Source: Tsukamurella ocularis (GTDB lineage Bacteria; Actinomycetota; Actinomycetes; Mycobacteriales; Mycobacteriaceae). From it: 64,000 bases of DNA. A program made the translations under genes and the position numbers. The notes beneath the pieces are model-generated. The model was not told where the DNA came from and made no database searches. It worked only from the letters and a program-made list of their open reading frames with translations. Positions 1 to 11,274 of the stretch are shown piece by piece. The stretch covers positions 434,001-498,000 of the forward strand of contig NZ_JANUCJ010000001.1 in the NCBI RefSeq assembly GCF_024807615.1. The letters run 5' to 3'. The first letter of the stretch is position 1. Each line of letters starts with the position of its first letter.

Positions 1-129
1 AACGTGGGCCGCACCTGGTACTGGGGCCTGCTGGCGAACCTGGCGTTGGGCGGAATTGGCCTCGCCTTCGCGGCCCGCCGCCTGCGGGTTCCCGCGGCGA
101 AGCTGCCGCGGGGCGTGCGGATCGCCTGA
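1..129 (+). CDS. C-terminal fragment of an unidentified membrane protein
   Basis: The window opens inside a reading frame whose last 42 codons end in TGA at 127-129. The visible part has a hydrophobic stretch (YWGLLANLALGGIGLAFA) followed by a basic tail, so it looks like the last transmembrane helix and cytoplasmic end of an integral membrane protein. The family cannot be assigned from this piece. It runs in the same direction as thiC, but a riboswitch leader separates them, so it is probably a separate unit. Confidence 0.55.
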   Translation, partial: NVGRTWYWGLLANLALGGIGLAFAARRLRVPAAKLPRGVRIA

Positions 130-164
130 GACTCCGCCGCAGGTGCGCTACCCTCGGTAACGCA

Positions 165-2833
<2,669 letters not shown>

Positions 2834-2841
<8 letters not shown>

Positions 2842-2898
2842 ACGATGTTCTGGAGAGGAAAACCGCAGGTCGGAATCTCCAAAACATCGTTCAATCGG
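2834..2898. terminator. Long inverted repeat, candidate bidirectional terminator
   Basis: Two 23-base arms (2834-2856 and 2876-2898) are inverted copies with a single mismatch, separated by a 19-base loop. The left arm includes the stop codon of thiD copy 1. The right arm ends just before the stop of the HNH gene on the other strand. Its place between convergent genes fits a terminator, but it has no T tract and is unusually AT-rich for this genome, so it could be a remnant of a mobile repeat. Confidence 0.5.
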
Positions 2899-2906
2899 AG
2901 TGGGGG

Positions 2907-3371
2907 CTACACGCCGGCCGGGCGGAAGGGCTCGCGCACGAGGCGCATGCCCGCCTCCGCCGGCGCGCGGTCGGCCTTGCGGTGGTTGCACTCCGCGCAG
3001 CACGCGACGAGGTTCGTCCACGTGTTGCCGCCGCCGCGGGAGCGCGGGAAGACGTGGTCGATCGTCGTGGCCCGTGCGGCGCAGCCCGCGTACTGGCAGG
3101 CGTGGTCGTCACGGCGCAGGATCTCGGACCGGCTCGCGTGGTCCGCGGTACGGCGGTAGGGCACCGCCGCGTACCGCACGAGCAGCATCGACTTGGGCAC
3201 CTCGATCACCGTGCTCGGGGAGCGCAGCACCCTGGGCGGGTCGTGCGGCTCCAGGGCGAGGGCGACCTCGCGCAACATCATGCCCACGGCGTCCTGCCAG
3301 TGCACCACGTCGAGCGGGCTGTAGTCGGCATTGAAGACCCGCACCGGCGGTGCGGAGGCGAATGTGCTCAC
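2907..3371 (-). CDS. HNH endonuclease family protein
   Basis: A 154-residue protein with a C-terminal HNH nuclease fold. CQYAGC and CAEC supply a zinc-binding pair of Cys motifs, with IDHVFPRSRGGGNTWTNLV between them (catalytic His in DH, Asn in TWTN) and CNHRKADR at the end. The N-terminal half (VRVFNADYSPLDVVHWQDAV) matches the common actinobacterial HNH protein of this size. GTG is taken as start because GGAAGGAGG precedes it by seven bases. It sits alone between two thiD copies and points against copy 1. Substrate unknown; nothing nearby suggests a restriction or homing role. Confidence 0.85.
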   Translation of the reverse strand: MSTFASAPPVRVFNADYSPLDVVHWQDAVGMMLREVALALEPHDPPRVLRSPSTVIEVPKSMLLVRYAAVPYRRTADHASRSEILRRDDHACQYAGCAARATTIDHVFPRSRGGGNTWTNLVACCAECNHRKADRAPAEAGMRLVREPFRPAGV

Positions 3372-3500
3372 ACCGCACCTCCTTCCGGTCGTCCGGGCGT
3401 GGCGAGCACGTCGACGATAGGAGCGCGCACGTGGGCCCGCAACGCCTTTTCACGCGGATGTACCCGCCGACCTGCCGGTTCCCGGCGGTATCCTCAGTCC

Positions 3501-4343
3501 ATGCAGTTCCTCCCCCTGCCCGCAGACGGCGAGACCCCCGTGCGGGTGATGACGATCGCCGGCTCAGATTCGGGCGGGGCCGCGGGGCTCCAGTCCGATC
3601 TGCGGACCTTCGCGCTCGCCGGCGTGCACGGCACGAGCGCGATCACCGCCGTCACGGTGCAGAACAGCCTGGGTGTCACCGGATTCCATCCGATCCCGCC
3701 CGAGACTGTCGCGGGCCAGATTCGCGCGGTGGTGGAGGACATCGGGATCGGGGCGGTCAAGACGGGCATGCTCGCTACCGCGGGGATCATCGACGCGATA
3801 GCCGACACTGCCGAGGAACTCGGGATCGGCGCGCGCATCCCCTTCCTCGTCGACCCGGTCTGCGCCTCACAGCACGGCGACCCGCTGCTCACGCCGGAGG
3901 CACTGGACACCCTGCTGCGCCGTCTGTTCCCGCTCGCGCACCTCGTGACCCCCAACCTCGACGAGGTGCGGCTCATCACGGGCATCGACGTCGTCGACGA
4001 GGCCACGCAGCGCGACGCCGCGCGCGCCCTGCACGCACTCGGCCCGCGCTGGGCCCTGGTCAAGGGCGGCCACTTGCGGACCGCATCCACCAGCACGGAC
4101 GTGCTGTACGACGGTGCCGAGTTCCTCGAGTTCGAGGCGCAACGCCTCAATACCCGGCACGACCACGGCGCGGGCGACACGTTGGGGGCGGCCACCGTCT
4201 GCGCGCTGGCGCACGGCTACGACGTCCCGGGCGCCGTGGCCTTTGGCAAGGAGTGGGTCACCCGGTCCCTCGCGGCCGCCTACGCCGTCGGCGCCGGCCA
4301 CGGGCCGGTCAACGCGTCGTGGCGGCTGCGCGAGCGCCCCTGA
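3501..4343 (+). CDS. thiD: Hydroxymethylpyrimidine/phosphomethylpyrimidine kinase ThiD (copy 2)
   Basis: A 280-residue paralogue of the kinase at 1948-2841, with the same blocks ([48 protein letters not shown]) and the same DHGAGDTL loop. It lacks the long N-terminal extension of copy 1. A TATCCT hexamer at 3489-3494 lies seven bases before the ATG, so the message may be leaderless. No riboswitch is seen upstream, unlike copy 1, which shares the thiC leader. That would give the cell a TPP-independent kinase, perhaps for salvage of HMP. Its last 35 bases overlap the convergent gene at 4309-5490. Confidence 0.93.
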   Translation: MQFLPLPADGETPVRVMTIAGSDSGGAAGLQSDLRTFALAGVHGTSAITAVTVQNSLGVTGFHPIPPETVAGQIRAVVEDIGIGAVKTGMLATAGIIDAIADTAEELGIGARIPFLVDPVCASQHGDPLLTPEALDTLLRRLFPLAHLVTPNLDEVRLITGIDVVDEATQRDAARALHALGPRWALVKGGHLRTASTSTDVLYDGAEFLEFEAQRLNTRHDHGAGDTLGAATVCALAHGYDVPGAVAFGKEWVTRSLAAAYAVGAGHGPVNASWRLRERP

Positions 4344-5490
4344 GGCCCGACCACCTGTTCATCGCGCCCACCACCAGTGGTAGCGCGAGCACCACGATGA
4401 TGAGCCGCAGGCTCTGGACGGTCGCGATCAGCGCCATATCGGCCTCTGCGCTGCCGGTCGCGCTGGCGACGACGGCGTTGATCCCGCCAGGGGTGGTGGC
4501 CAGATAGGCGTCGGCCAGCGGCACCCCGGTCAGGTACGCCGCCGCGGCGGCGAGGAGCGCGACCACCCCGCAGAGGACGACGATGCCGCCCGCGATCGCG
4601 GGCAACAGGTGCGCGAGCCGGCGCAGCAGGCGGCGGTCGAACATCAGCCCCACTTCCAGCCCGACGACGATGAGCAGCAGTTCCTTGAACGCGCCCTGCG
4701 GCGCGAAGCCGCGGGTGAGCTCGGCGCCGCCGATCACCGCGGCCAGCAACATCGGCCCGATCAGCCCGCCCCCGGGCAGGCGGAGCCTGCGGCCGAGCCA
4801 CATGCCCGCCATCGCGAAGACGAACGCCGTGGACAGACCCGCCACCTGGTCTCCACGCCCCACGATCTGCAGGTCGAGCAACCAGGACTGTGAGGGCGCC
4901 GCGGCGCCGCCGGCCAAGCCCACCAGGACGAACGGCGCCGTGAGGCTCACCAGGAGCACGCGCGAGTACTGCATCACGCCGACGACGTCCTTGCGCGCTC
5001 CGAGTTCGTCGCAGAGGGTGACCACCGCGGACGATCCTCCGGCCATGAGGCCGAGGGTCGCCGTGCGCTGGTCGAGCCCCGAAGCCCAGCGGCTCAGCAC
5101 CCATGCGGTGACGAGGGAGAGCAGCACGGTCAGCACGGAGATCGCGAGGAATGGCGCGAGCACGGGTCCGACGGCCCGCATCGCCTCCAGATTGAGGTAG
5201 CCGCCCAACATGACGCCGATGAACGCCTGCGTCCACCTGCTCACCTCGGCGGGGACGGTGACCTCTCGTCCGATCGCCATGCGCAGCACGGCACCCAGCA
5301 CGAGCGCCGCCAGCAGCGCGGGCGCGGGAACCCCGAGCAGCCCCATCGCCTCGGCCAGTAGCCAGGCCCCGGCGAGGACCGCGAGGTACCGCACGCCCCG
5401 TCGCCCGACGGTGCGCCGCACGAGCCCCGGCGCAGGGTCCCGCACGGGCACGTCCGGGGCGGTCGGCGGGGCGGCGCTCTCGACGGTCAC
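4309..5490 (-). CDS. AbrB-duplication (PF05145-type) integral membrane protein
   Basis: A 393-residue, very hydrophobic protein with about ten membrane segments in two related halves. The blocks GVPAPALLAALVLGA with WTQAFIGVMLGGYL, and LPGGGLIGPMLLAAVIGG, match the repeated membrane domain misnamed AbrB (ammonia-monooxygenase-like YgrK/AbrB family). Function is unproven; a transport role is likely. GTG is preferred as start because AGGAAGG precedes it. The 3' end overlaps thiD copy 2 convergently. No regulatory or operon partner is evident. Confidence 0.8.
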   Translation of the reverse strand: MTVESAAPPTAPDVPVRDPAPGLVRRTVGRRGVRYLAVLAGAWLLAEAMGLLGVPAPALLAALVLGAVLRMAIGREVTVPAEVSRWTQAFIGVMLGGYLNLEAMRAVGPVLAPFLAISVLTVLLSLVTAWVLSRWASGLDQRTATLGLMAGGSSAVVTLCDELGARKDVVGVMQYSRVLLVSLTAPFVLVGLAGGAAAPSQSWLLDLQIVGRGDQVAGLSTAFVFAMAGMWLGRRLRLPGGGLIGPMLLAAVIGGAELTRGFAPQGAFKELLLIVVGLEVGLMFDRRLLRRLAHLLPAIAGGIVVLCGVVALLAAAAAYLTGVPLADAYLATTPGGINAVVASATGSAEADMALIATVQSLRLIIVVLALPLVVGAMNRWSGLRGARAAATTR

Positions 5491-5597
5491 CCTTCCTATG
5501 TAGCACTGCGAACGATCGCCGGAAAGGGACGCCGACGAACGTTCACGCGATGCTTACATATCCTCTGTGAGCTGCACCGATGTGGAGATGAAATGAG

Positions 5598-6356
5598 TCA
5601 CGCATCACGTCGCGCGGCGAGCGTCGCACCTCCGGCCCACAGCGCGCCGATCACCACGACCAGGTACACGAAGGAGACCGGTGCGCCCCACGGGAAGCTC
5701 TCGTCGTAGAGGACGCCCATGAAGTTCTGCAGGTTCGACAGCGGCAGATAGGGCCCCGCCTCCCGAGTCTGCGGGATGGTCGTGATCACGTTGTCGACCA
5801 CGAACAGATAGCCCAGCAGCAGGGTGATGGCGCCGGCGCCGTTCCGCACCGCGCAGCCGACGGCCACACCCAGGACCGCCGCGAAGGCCGTGCCGATCGG
5901 GAAGGCGAGGAATGAGCCCGCGCCCGAGCGGAGCACTTCCGCTGGGGAGCCGTCCACGACCGTGCCGAACAGCAGGACTGCGACGATCATCGCGACGGAG
6001 TAGACCACGGCGCACACCACGGCGACCACGAAGGTCTTCGCCAGCAGGGCGATCCACCGGTTCGGGACGGCGAGGAAGGTCGTCCGGAGCGTGTTGTACC
6101 GGATCTCGGTGGTCACCGACAGCACGCCGATGACACCAGCGAAGGTGATGGCGATGCCCGGCAGGGCGGCGAAGCCCGACAGGGGTGCAAGAGCGACGAC
6201 GCCGATGTCGTCGACGGTCTCCCCGATGTTGCGGACCACCAGCGCGACGATCACAGTGATGGCCAGCGCCGCCGCGGACGATCCGATCAGGAGCCACTTG
6301 GTGGCGCGGACGGTCGCGAGCTTGATGAACTCAGCCTGTACAGCGCGGACGATCAT
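5598..6356 (-). CDS. ABC-2 type transporter permease
   Basis: A 252-residue membrane protein with about six hydrophobic segments and no ATPase motif. The arrangement fits ABC-2 exporters: an N-terminal helix after RAVQAEFIKLATVRATKW, and a paired helix near FRVLSVTTEIRYNTLRTTFL-like residues around 80-95. The start ATG overlaps the stop of the upstream ATPase gene by four bases, so the two are co-translated and should form one exporter. Substrate is unknown; drugs, lipids or peptides are all possible for this group. Confidence 0.85.
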   Translation of the reverse strand: MIVRAVQAEFIKLATVRATKWLLIGSSAAALAITVIVALVVRNIGETVDDIGVVALAPLSGFAALPGIAITFAGVIGVLSVTTEIRYNTLRTTFLAVPNRWIALLAKTFVVAVVCAVVYSVAMIVAVLLFGTVVDGSPAEVLRSGAGSFLAFPIGTAFAAVLGVAVGCAVRNGAGAITLLLGYLFVVDNVITTIPQTREAGPYLPLSNLQNFMGVLYDESFPWGAPVSFVYLVVVIGALWAGGATLAARRDA

Positions 6357-7291
6357 CCGATGCCTCCCGTTCCGCGGTACTCCACAGCTCCGCCCGTGAG
6401 GCGCATGAAGACCTGTTCCAGCGAACCGCTCTGTGGGGCCAGCTCGGCCAGCGGCAGCCCCTCCGCCGCGGCGATCTCACCGACGGCGTCGCTCGTCGTG
6501 CCGCGGACAGTGAGGACGGTCCGCCCGCCGCCGCCGGGCGCGGCCTCGGCCGTCGCATCGACCGCGAGGCCCCGCGAGGTGAGCGCCTGCGCCAACTCTC
6601 GGTCACGCGGGCTGCGCACGCGCACGGTGTGCTCCGAGTTCTGCGCGATGAAGTCGGCCATGGTGCCGTTCCACACGAGGTGCCCCCGGCCGACGATCAC
6701 CACGTCGTCCGCGGTGAGCGCCATCTCCGCAAGAAGGTGACTGGAGACGAAGACGGTACGCCCCTGTGCCGCGAGGGATTTCATGAAGGTACGTACCCAG
6801 ACGATGCCCTCGGGGTCGAGGCCGTTCACGGGCTCGTCGAAAAGCAGCACGCCCGGGTCGCCCAGCAGCGCACCGGCGATGCCGAGGCGCTGCGCCATGC
6901 CGAGCGAGAAGCCCCCGGCCTTCTTCCGCGCCGCGTCCGTGAGGCCGACGGCGGCGAGGCACTCGTCAGCGCGCCCGACGGGGATGCCGCTCGCCACCGC
7001 GAGCCAGCGCAGGTGGTCGCGCGCGGTCCGGTTGGGGTGCACCCATTTCGCATCGAGCAGTGCGCCCACCTTCGTCAGCGGCCGGTCGATGGCGCCGTAC
7101 TCGCTGCCGCCGATCGTCGCGCGGCCGGAGGTGGGGCGGTCGAGCCCGAGGATGCAGCGCATCGTCGTCGACTTGCCCGCACCGTTCGGCCCCAGGAACC
7201 CGGTGACGCGACCGGGCCGCACCGCGAAGGACAGGTCGTTCACCGCCCGCACGGCCCCGTAGGTCTTGGTCAACCCCGCGACTTCGATCAT
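6353..7291 (-). CDS. ABC transporter ATP-binding protein (ABC-2 exporter)
   Basis: A 312-residue ATPase. Walker A is GPNGAGKSTTM near residue 35, the signature is FSLGMAQRLGIAGAL, and Walker B is VLLFDEPVNGLDPEG. The C-terminal 90 residues form the extra domain common in drug or lantibiotic-type ABC-2 ATPases. It is transcribed first and coupled to the permease at 5598. The divergent neighbour is a GAF-LuxR regulator, and a 10-bp-arm inverted repeat lies between them, so that regulator may control the exporter. Confidence 0.9.
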   Translation of the reverse strand: MIEVAGLTKTYGAVRAVNDLSFAVRPGRVTGFLGPNGAGKSTTMRCILGLDRPTSGRATIGGSEYGAIDRPLTKVGALLDAKWVHPNRTARDHLRWLAVASGIPVGRADECLAAVGLTDAARKKAGGFSLGMAQRLGIAGALLGDPGVLLFDEPVNGLDPEGIVWVRTFMKSLAAQGRTVFVSSHLLAEMALTADDVVIVGRGHLVWNGTMADFIAQNSEHTVRVRSPRDRELAQALTSRGLAVDATAEAAPGGGGRTVLTVRGTTSDAVGEIAAAEGLPLAELAPQSGSLEQVFMRLTGGAVEYRGTGGIG

Positions 7292-7351
7292 GGATTCACG
7301 CTAACAATTCTTCGGCCGCGCCGCCGTGACGCGCGGAAGCACCCTCGCCAC

Positions 7352-7377
7352 CGGGAACCACCCAGCTGTGGTTCCCG
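7352..7377. promoter_or_regulatory. Inverted repeat between ABC exporter and LuxR-type regulator
   Basis: Perfect 10-base arms, CGGGAACCAC and GTGGTTCCCG, are separated by six bases. The site lies in the 145-base divergent promoter region, 60 bases from the start of the ATPase gene and 59 from that of the regulator. It is the best candidate operator for the adjacent LuxR-type protein. It could alternatively be a leader hairpin. Confidence 0.45.
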
Positions 7378-7436
7378 TCACACGGACGAACCGGTCATGC
7401 GATGATGAATCACCCGCTGTGACCCCGGAGAGACCG

Positions 7437-8282
7437 ATGACCGCCAGCACGATCGACGCCGATGTCACCCGGTCCACCCTGCGAACCATTCGTACGCGCA
7501 CAGAACTTCCCGTCGCCTTCGTCGGCCTGGTCGATGAGGACCACGTCATCCTCGGCGGCGGCGTCGGCCTGCGCACCCCGGCACTCAACGGCCTCCCGGT
7601 CGCGCGCGGCGCGGGCCTCGGCGGGCACGTCCTGCGCACGGGCCGCCCCACCGCCGTCGCCGACTACGGCACCGCGGGGATCACTCAGCACTACCACGCG
7701 CACGTCCAGGCGGAGGGCCTGCGCTCGATGGTCGCGGTCCCGCTCGTGGTCAACGGAGTGGTGCGCGCCGTCTTCTACGCCGCGGATCACCGGCAGTCCA
7801 CCTTCGGCGACGCCGTTCTGAGCGCGGTCGCGCACACCGTCCGCGACCTCGCCTACGAGCTCCGCGTGCGCGACGAGGTGGCGCGGCGGATGCAGTTCGC
7901 CGAGGCCGCCGCGGCGGAGCGCTCCGCCCTCGGCGGCGTCGACCGGGAGCTCCTGCGCGAGGTCTTCTCCGAGCTCCGCGCGCTCGCCGCGGAGATCACC
8001 GACGGTGCCGTGCGATCCCGCCTCGAATCGGCGTGCGGCCGGATCACCGATCACGGCCGCCCGTCCGACGGTTCCACCCGGCCCGAGCGCCCGCTCACCG
8101 CCCGCGAGCTGGACGCCCTCGCCCATGTGGCCCTGGGCTGCACGAACGCCGAGGTCGCACGGCGCCTGTCGATCAGCGCGGAGACCGTCAAGGCGTACCT
8201 GCGCAGCGCCGGCCAGAAGCTGGGCACGAACACCCGGTTCGAGGCGGTCACCCGCGCCCGCAGCCTCGGCCTCCTGCCGTAG
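7437..8282 (+). CDS. GAF domain LuxR-family transcriptional regulator
   Basis: A 281-residue regulator. Residues about 10-145 form a GAF-type sensor domain (VAFVGLVDEDHVILGGGVGLRT, GLGGHVLRTGRPTAVADY, SMVAVPLVVNGVVRAVFYAA). A linker helix follows, then a LuxR helix-turn-helix at the C terminus (LTARELDALAHVALGCTNAEVARRLSISAETVKAYLRSAGQKLG). This start is chosen over upstream codons because CGGAGAG lies five to ten bases before it. It is divergent from the ABC-2 exporter. The GAF ligand is unknown. Confidence 0.87.
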   Translation: MTASTIDADVTRSTLRTIRTRTELPVAFVGLVDEDHVILGGGVGLRTPALNGLPVARGAGLGGHVLRTGRPTAVADYGTAGITQHYHAHVQAEGLRSMVAVPLVVNGVVRAVFYAADHRQSTFGDAVLSAVAHTVRDLAYELRVRDEVARRMQFAEAAAAERSALGGVDRELLREVFSELRALAAEITDGAVRSRLESACGRITDHGRPSDGSTRPERPLTARELDALAHVALGCTNAEVARRLSISAETVKAYLRSAGQKLGTNTRFEAVTRARSLGLLP

Positions 8283-8305
8283 GGGCCGGGCGCCGTCCCA
8301 CCGCC

Positions 8306-8323
8306 TACCCCCTTTCGGGGGTA
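8306..8323 (+). terminator. Short GC hairpin after the LuxR-type gene
   Basis: TACCCCC and GGGGGTA form a perfect seven-base stem with a TTTC loop, 24 bases after the regulator's stop codon. No T tract follows. It may terminate the regulator transcript, or act in the leader of the transporter gene downstream. Confidence 0.45.
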
Positions 8324-8330
8324 TCAGGGG

Positions 8331-8346
8331 TGTGACTGCGGTCACT
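8331..8346 (+). promoter_or_regulatory. CRP/GlxR-like site upstream of MHS transporter
   Basis: TGTGACTGCGGTCACT fits the CRP-family consensus TGTGA-N6-TCACA at nine of ten fixed positions. It lies 36 bases before the transporter's start codon, where a bound regulator would affect transcription. cAMP control is plausible because the group has CRP/GlxR homologues and this window encodes an adenylyl cyclase. No promoter hexamers are clear. Confidence 0.5.
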
Positions 8347-8381
8347 ACCGTTCGTGGGGTTCACCGACCCGAGGAGCGCAC

Positions 8382-9785
8382 GTGACTGCACCCGAACTCC
8401 CCGCCGTCCCGAAAGCCCGGCTCCGCCGGGTGGCGATGGCCAGCTCGATCGGAACCACGATCGAGTTCTACGACTTCTTCATCTACGGCACCGCCGCCGC
8501 CCTGGTGTTCCCCACCATCTTCTTCTCGAACATGAGCCCCGGCGTCGCGACGCTGGCTTCGTTCGCCACCTTCGCGGTCGCCTTCTTCGCCCGGCCCGTC
8601 GGCGCGATCCTGTTCGGGCACTTCGGCGACCGGATCGGTCGCAAGCGCACCCTGGTGTGGACGCTGCTCATCATGGGCGCCGCAACGGTGATGATCGGCC
8701 TGCTGCCCGGCAGCGAGACCGGCGTCCTCGGGCTGTTCCCGAACGGCATCGGCACGCTCGCGCCGGTACTGCTCGTGGTGATGCGGTTCTTCCAGGGCTT
8801 CGCCGTGGGCGGCGAGTGGGCCGGCGCCACGCTGCTCACCGCCGAGTACGCACCCAAGGGCAAGCGCGGCCTGTATGCGATGTTCCCGCAACTGGGCCCG
8901 TCGTTCGCGTTCTTCCTCTCCAGCGGCACGTTCCTGCTGTTCACGCTCACCGCCGGCGACACCAAGAACGCCGAGAGCGCCTTCATGACCATCGGCTGGC
9001 GCGTTCCGTTCCTGCTGTCCACGCTCCTCGTCCTGGTGGGACTGTGGGTGCGCCTGACCGTGGAGGAGACACCCGTCTTCACCGAGGTCCGCAAGCGCGC
9101 GATGAGCGAGATCAACCGCACGAGGCTGCCCTTCCTGGACGCGATCCGCTTCCAGTGGAAGGAGATTCTCATCGCCGCCGGTGCGCTGGCATCGCTCTTC
9201 TCGCTGTTCTACATGGGCACCGCGTTCCTCACGAACTACGCCACCAAGAACCTGGGCTTCCCGCGTACCACGGTGCTGGCGATGGGTATGGCCGGCGCGG
9301 TCTTCTTCGGGCTCGCCATCGCGGCGTCTGCGATCTACTCAGACAAGATCGGGCGCCGGAAGGTCATCATGACCTCCTGCGGACTGGCCGTGGCCTGGTC
9401 GCTGGTGCTCTTCCCGATCCTGGACACCAAAAGCCTCCCGATGTACGCCGTCGGGCTGATCGGCACGCTGATCATCTTCGGCATCGCCTACGGTCCCGCC
9501 GGTGCCGCGCTGCCCGAGATGTTCCACGAGCGCTACCGCTACACGGGCGCGGGCTTGGGCTACAACCTCGCGGGCATCGTCGGCGGCGCCATCCCGCCGC
9601 TGATCGCCGCGAAGTGGGTGGCGGACGGCAACCAGCTATGGGTCGGCTTCATGCTGGCCTGCCTCTCCGCGGTGAGCGTGCTCTGCTGCTGTTTGATGGC
9701 GGAGACCAAGGACCACGACATCGTCGAGTCCGCGCCGGCCGACCAGGACGACGCGCGCCCCGGCGAGGACCTCGCCAGCGTCTAG
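8382..9785 (+). CDS. MFS transporter, metabolite:H+ symporter (MHS) family
   Basis: A 467-residue permease with twelve predicted membrane segments. The start of the first helix, SSIGTTIEFYDFFIYGTAAALVFP, is diagnostic of the MHS family (proline/betaine, citrate, alpha-ketoglutarate and shikimate carriers). The loop 2-3 motif GHFGDRIGRKRTL and the repeated GRRKVI in the second half are the MFS signatures. The exact substrate cannot be read from sequence; a dicarboxylate or compatible solute is likely. The GTG start follows GAGGAG. A CRP-like site lies upstream and a hairpin downstream. Confidence 0.9.
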   Translation: MTAPELPAVPKARLRRVAMASSIGTTIEFYDFFIYGTAAALVFPTIFFSNMSPGVATLASFATFAVAFFARPVGAILFGHFGDRIGRKRTLVWTLLIMGAATVMIGLLPGSETGVLGLFPNGIGTLAPVLLVVMRFFQGFAVGGEWAGATLLTAEYAPKGKRGLYAMFPQLGPSFAFFLSSGTFLLFTLTAGDTKNAESAFMTIGWRVPFLLSTLLVLVGLWVRLTVEETPVFTEVRKRAMSEINRTRLPFLDAIRFQWKEILIAAGALASLFSLFYMGTAFLTNYATKNLGFPRTTVLAMGMAGAVFFGLAIAASAIYSDKIGRRKVIMTSCGLAVAWSLVLFPILDTKSLPMYAVGLIGTLIIFGIAYGPAGAALPEMFHERYRYTGAGLGYNLAGIVGGAIPPLIAAKWVADGNQLWVGFMLACLSAVSVLCCCLMAETKDHDIVESAPADQDDARPGEDLASV

Positions 9786-9801
9786 TCGACCACGCCGTCC
9801 G

Positions 9802-9851
9802 GGCCCCGCCGACGAGCGCTTCGCGACCATGCGAGCGCCCACGGCGGGGCC
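9802..9851. terminator. GC-rich hairpin between convergent MHS and TetR genes
   Basis: Ten-base perfect arms (GGCCCCGCCG at 9802-9811 and CGGCGGGGCC at 9842-9851) enclose a 30-base loop. The loop has its own partly paired GCGCTTCGC segment. The element lies between two convergent genes, as expected for a bidirectional terminator. Confidence 0.6.
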
Positions 9852-9898
9852 TGCTCTGCTCGCATCATCGTCGCGCGTGAGCCGCGTGCTGTGGACCG

Positions 9899-10504
9899 TC
9901 AGCCGATAGCCCCATACAGCAACAGATCTGTGATCACTCGGGCGGACGCCTCGGGTGTCGACACATCCACGTCGTTGATCGTTCCCGCCACGATGCCCGC
10001 CACGTACGACAGCCATGCTTCGCTGACGAAGACAGGATCCAACCGCTCGTTGATCAGACCGACGTCCCGCGCCTTGTCGAGGGCTGCCCGGATGTCGGCT
10101 GCCGCTGAACGGAACAGCGTGACGTACTGCGCGAACGACTCCGCATCGACACCCGGCACCTCGAGCAACAGGAACCGGTAGGTCTCGCGGTTCTCAGCGA
10201 CTTCGGTAAGCACCGCGAGCGAGCCCTCATGGACCACTGATTCGAGCAGGTCGACGGTCACGGGCGGTTCGAGCCGGTTCAGCGCGGCACGCATCTGCGC
10301 CACCAGAGCGGACGTGTGGCGTTCGACCAGGACCGACAGCATCTGGCGCTTGCTGTCGAAATAGTTGTAGAAGGTGCCGTGGCTGACCCCGGCGCGCTCC
10401 GTGATCTCGCGAACACCGATGGTCGCGTAACCATCCTCGAGAAAAGCGGCGAGAGCAGCGTCGAGCAGTTCGGCTGCGCGGCCGGATCCCACTGGCTCCG
10501 TCAC
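9899..10504 (-). CDS. TetR/AcrR family regulator (second of a coupled pair)
   Basis: A 201-residue TetR protein. The N-terminal helix-turn-helix reads AALAAFLEDGYATIGVREITERAGVSHGTFYNYFDSK-like over residues 16-52, followed by an all-helical ligand-binding domain. Its GTG start overlaps the stop of the upstream TetR gene by four bases (GTGA), so both are made from one message. Two different TetR proteins in a coupled pair at the edge of the mce island suggests regulation of the island, possibly as a heterodimer or as two sensors. The effector is unknown. Confidence 0.87.
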   Translation of the reverse strand: MTEPVGSGRAAELLDAALAAFLEDGYATIGVREITERAGVSHGTFYNYFDSKRQMLSVLVERHTSALVAQMRAALNRLEPPVTVDLLESVVHEGSLAVLTEVAENRETYRFLLLEVPGVDAESFAQYVTLFRSAAADIRAALDKARDVGLINERLDPVFVSEAWLSYVAGIVAGTINDVDVSTPEASARVITDLLLYGAIG

Positions 10505-11205
10505 CTATTCGCCCCCTCGCGGGCGGAGTCGGATAAGATCCCGCGCCGAACCATCGTTGCGGCCGAAGCCACGAAGGCCTCGCGCTGGTCGTCCTCGCCG
10601 GTGAGTGCGAGGATGAAGCCGGGAAGAGCGAGGGTGGGCAGCAGTCGGCCCAAGACGCGACTTTCCGCTACCGGATCCGCCGTTCGGGTTCGCACCCAGT
10701 CACGCTCCCGAGCATGTTCGAGTGCGCGCCCCGCCATTCCGTCGAAGGTCTGATAGAGCCCTTGGATCCGGTAACGGAGTTCCTCGTCGACAGTGCCCGC
10801 TTGCACCAACAGCACTTTGAGGAGCTCCGGTCTGCCGTCGACCAACGCGTACAGGCGATCACCCAGCTCGGAGACGATCTTGCCGGCCTCGGTGAACTCG
10901 CCGGTCGTGGTGACGTCGAACATGTCATCCGGCGAGATGGCGGTCATGAGCTCATCGACGCACATGTCGAAAACCAGATCGAGCAACTCTCGCTTGCCGT
11001 CGACGTACCGGTACAGAGTCCCCTGACCCATCCCTGCACGCTTGGCGATGTCCCCGACCGACGCTTTCTCGTACCCCTGCTCGGCGAAGACCGAGAATGC
11101 GGCCTCGGTCAGCTCGGCGCGGCGTCGTTCGGCCAACCCGACGGAGCGCGGGCGCCCGCGGCGTGGCGCGGCGCCGGCATTCGCTTCGGACGTCAACTCG
11201 GACAT
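10501..11205 (-). CDS. TetR/AcrR family regulator (first of a coupled pair)
   Basis: A 234-residue TetR protein with a basic N-terminal arm (RRGRPRSVGLAERRR) and the helix-turn-helix FSVFAEQGYEKASVGDIAKR-AGMGQGTLYRYVDGK near residues 38-75. It is divergent from the ABC1-kinase gene at 11335. The intergenic region holds the island's shared operator motif, so it is the best candidate repressor of that regulon. The ribosome binding site is weak (GATCTCCT only). It is a paralogue of the coupled downstream TetR only in the DNA-binding region. Confidence 0.88.
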   Translation of the reverse strand: MSELTSEANAGAAPRRGRPRSVGLAERRRAELTEAAFSVFAEQGYEKASVGDIAKRAGMGQGTLYRYVDGKRELLDLVFDMCVDELMTAISPDDMFDVTTTGEFTEAGKIVSELGDRLYALVDGRPELLKVLLVQAGTVDEELRYRIQGLYQTFDGMAGRALEHARERDWVRTRTADPVAESRVLGRLLPTLALPGFILALTGEDDQREAFVASAATMVRRGILSDSAREGANR

Positions 11206-11274
11206 AGGAGATCATCTTATCCGCAGTTGGCGCAACATCGAAAACGAAACGGTGGTACTGCAGAGAGCGTCTTG

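Noticed and set aside
2907-3371. HNH gene as part of a mobile intron or restriction system
   Set aside because: No methyltransferase, intron structure or intein motif nearby; the domain layout matches a common chromosomal actinobacterial protein.
6353-7291. ABC ATPase considered as the missing MceG
   Set aside because: It is coupled to its own ABC-2 permease and has the exporter-type C-terminal domain; it is also outside the island regulon.
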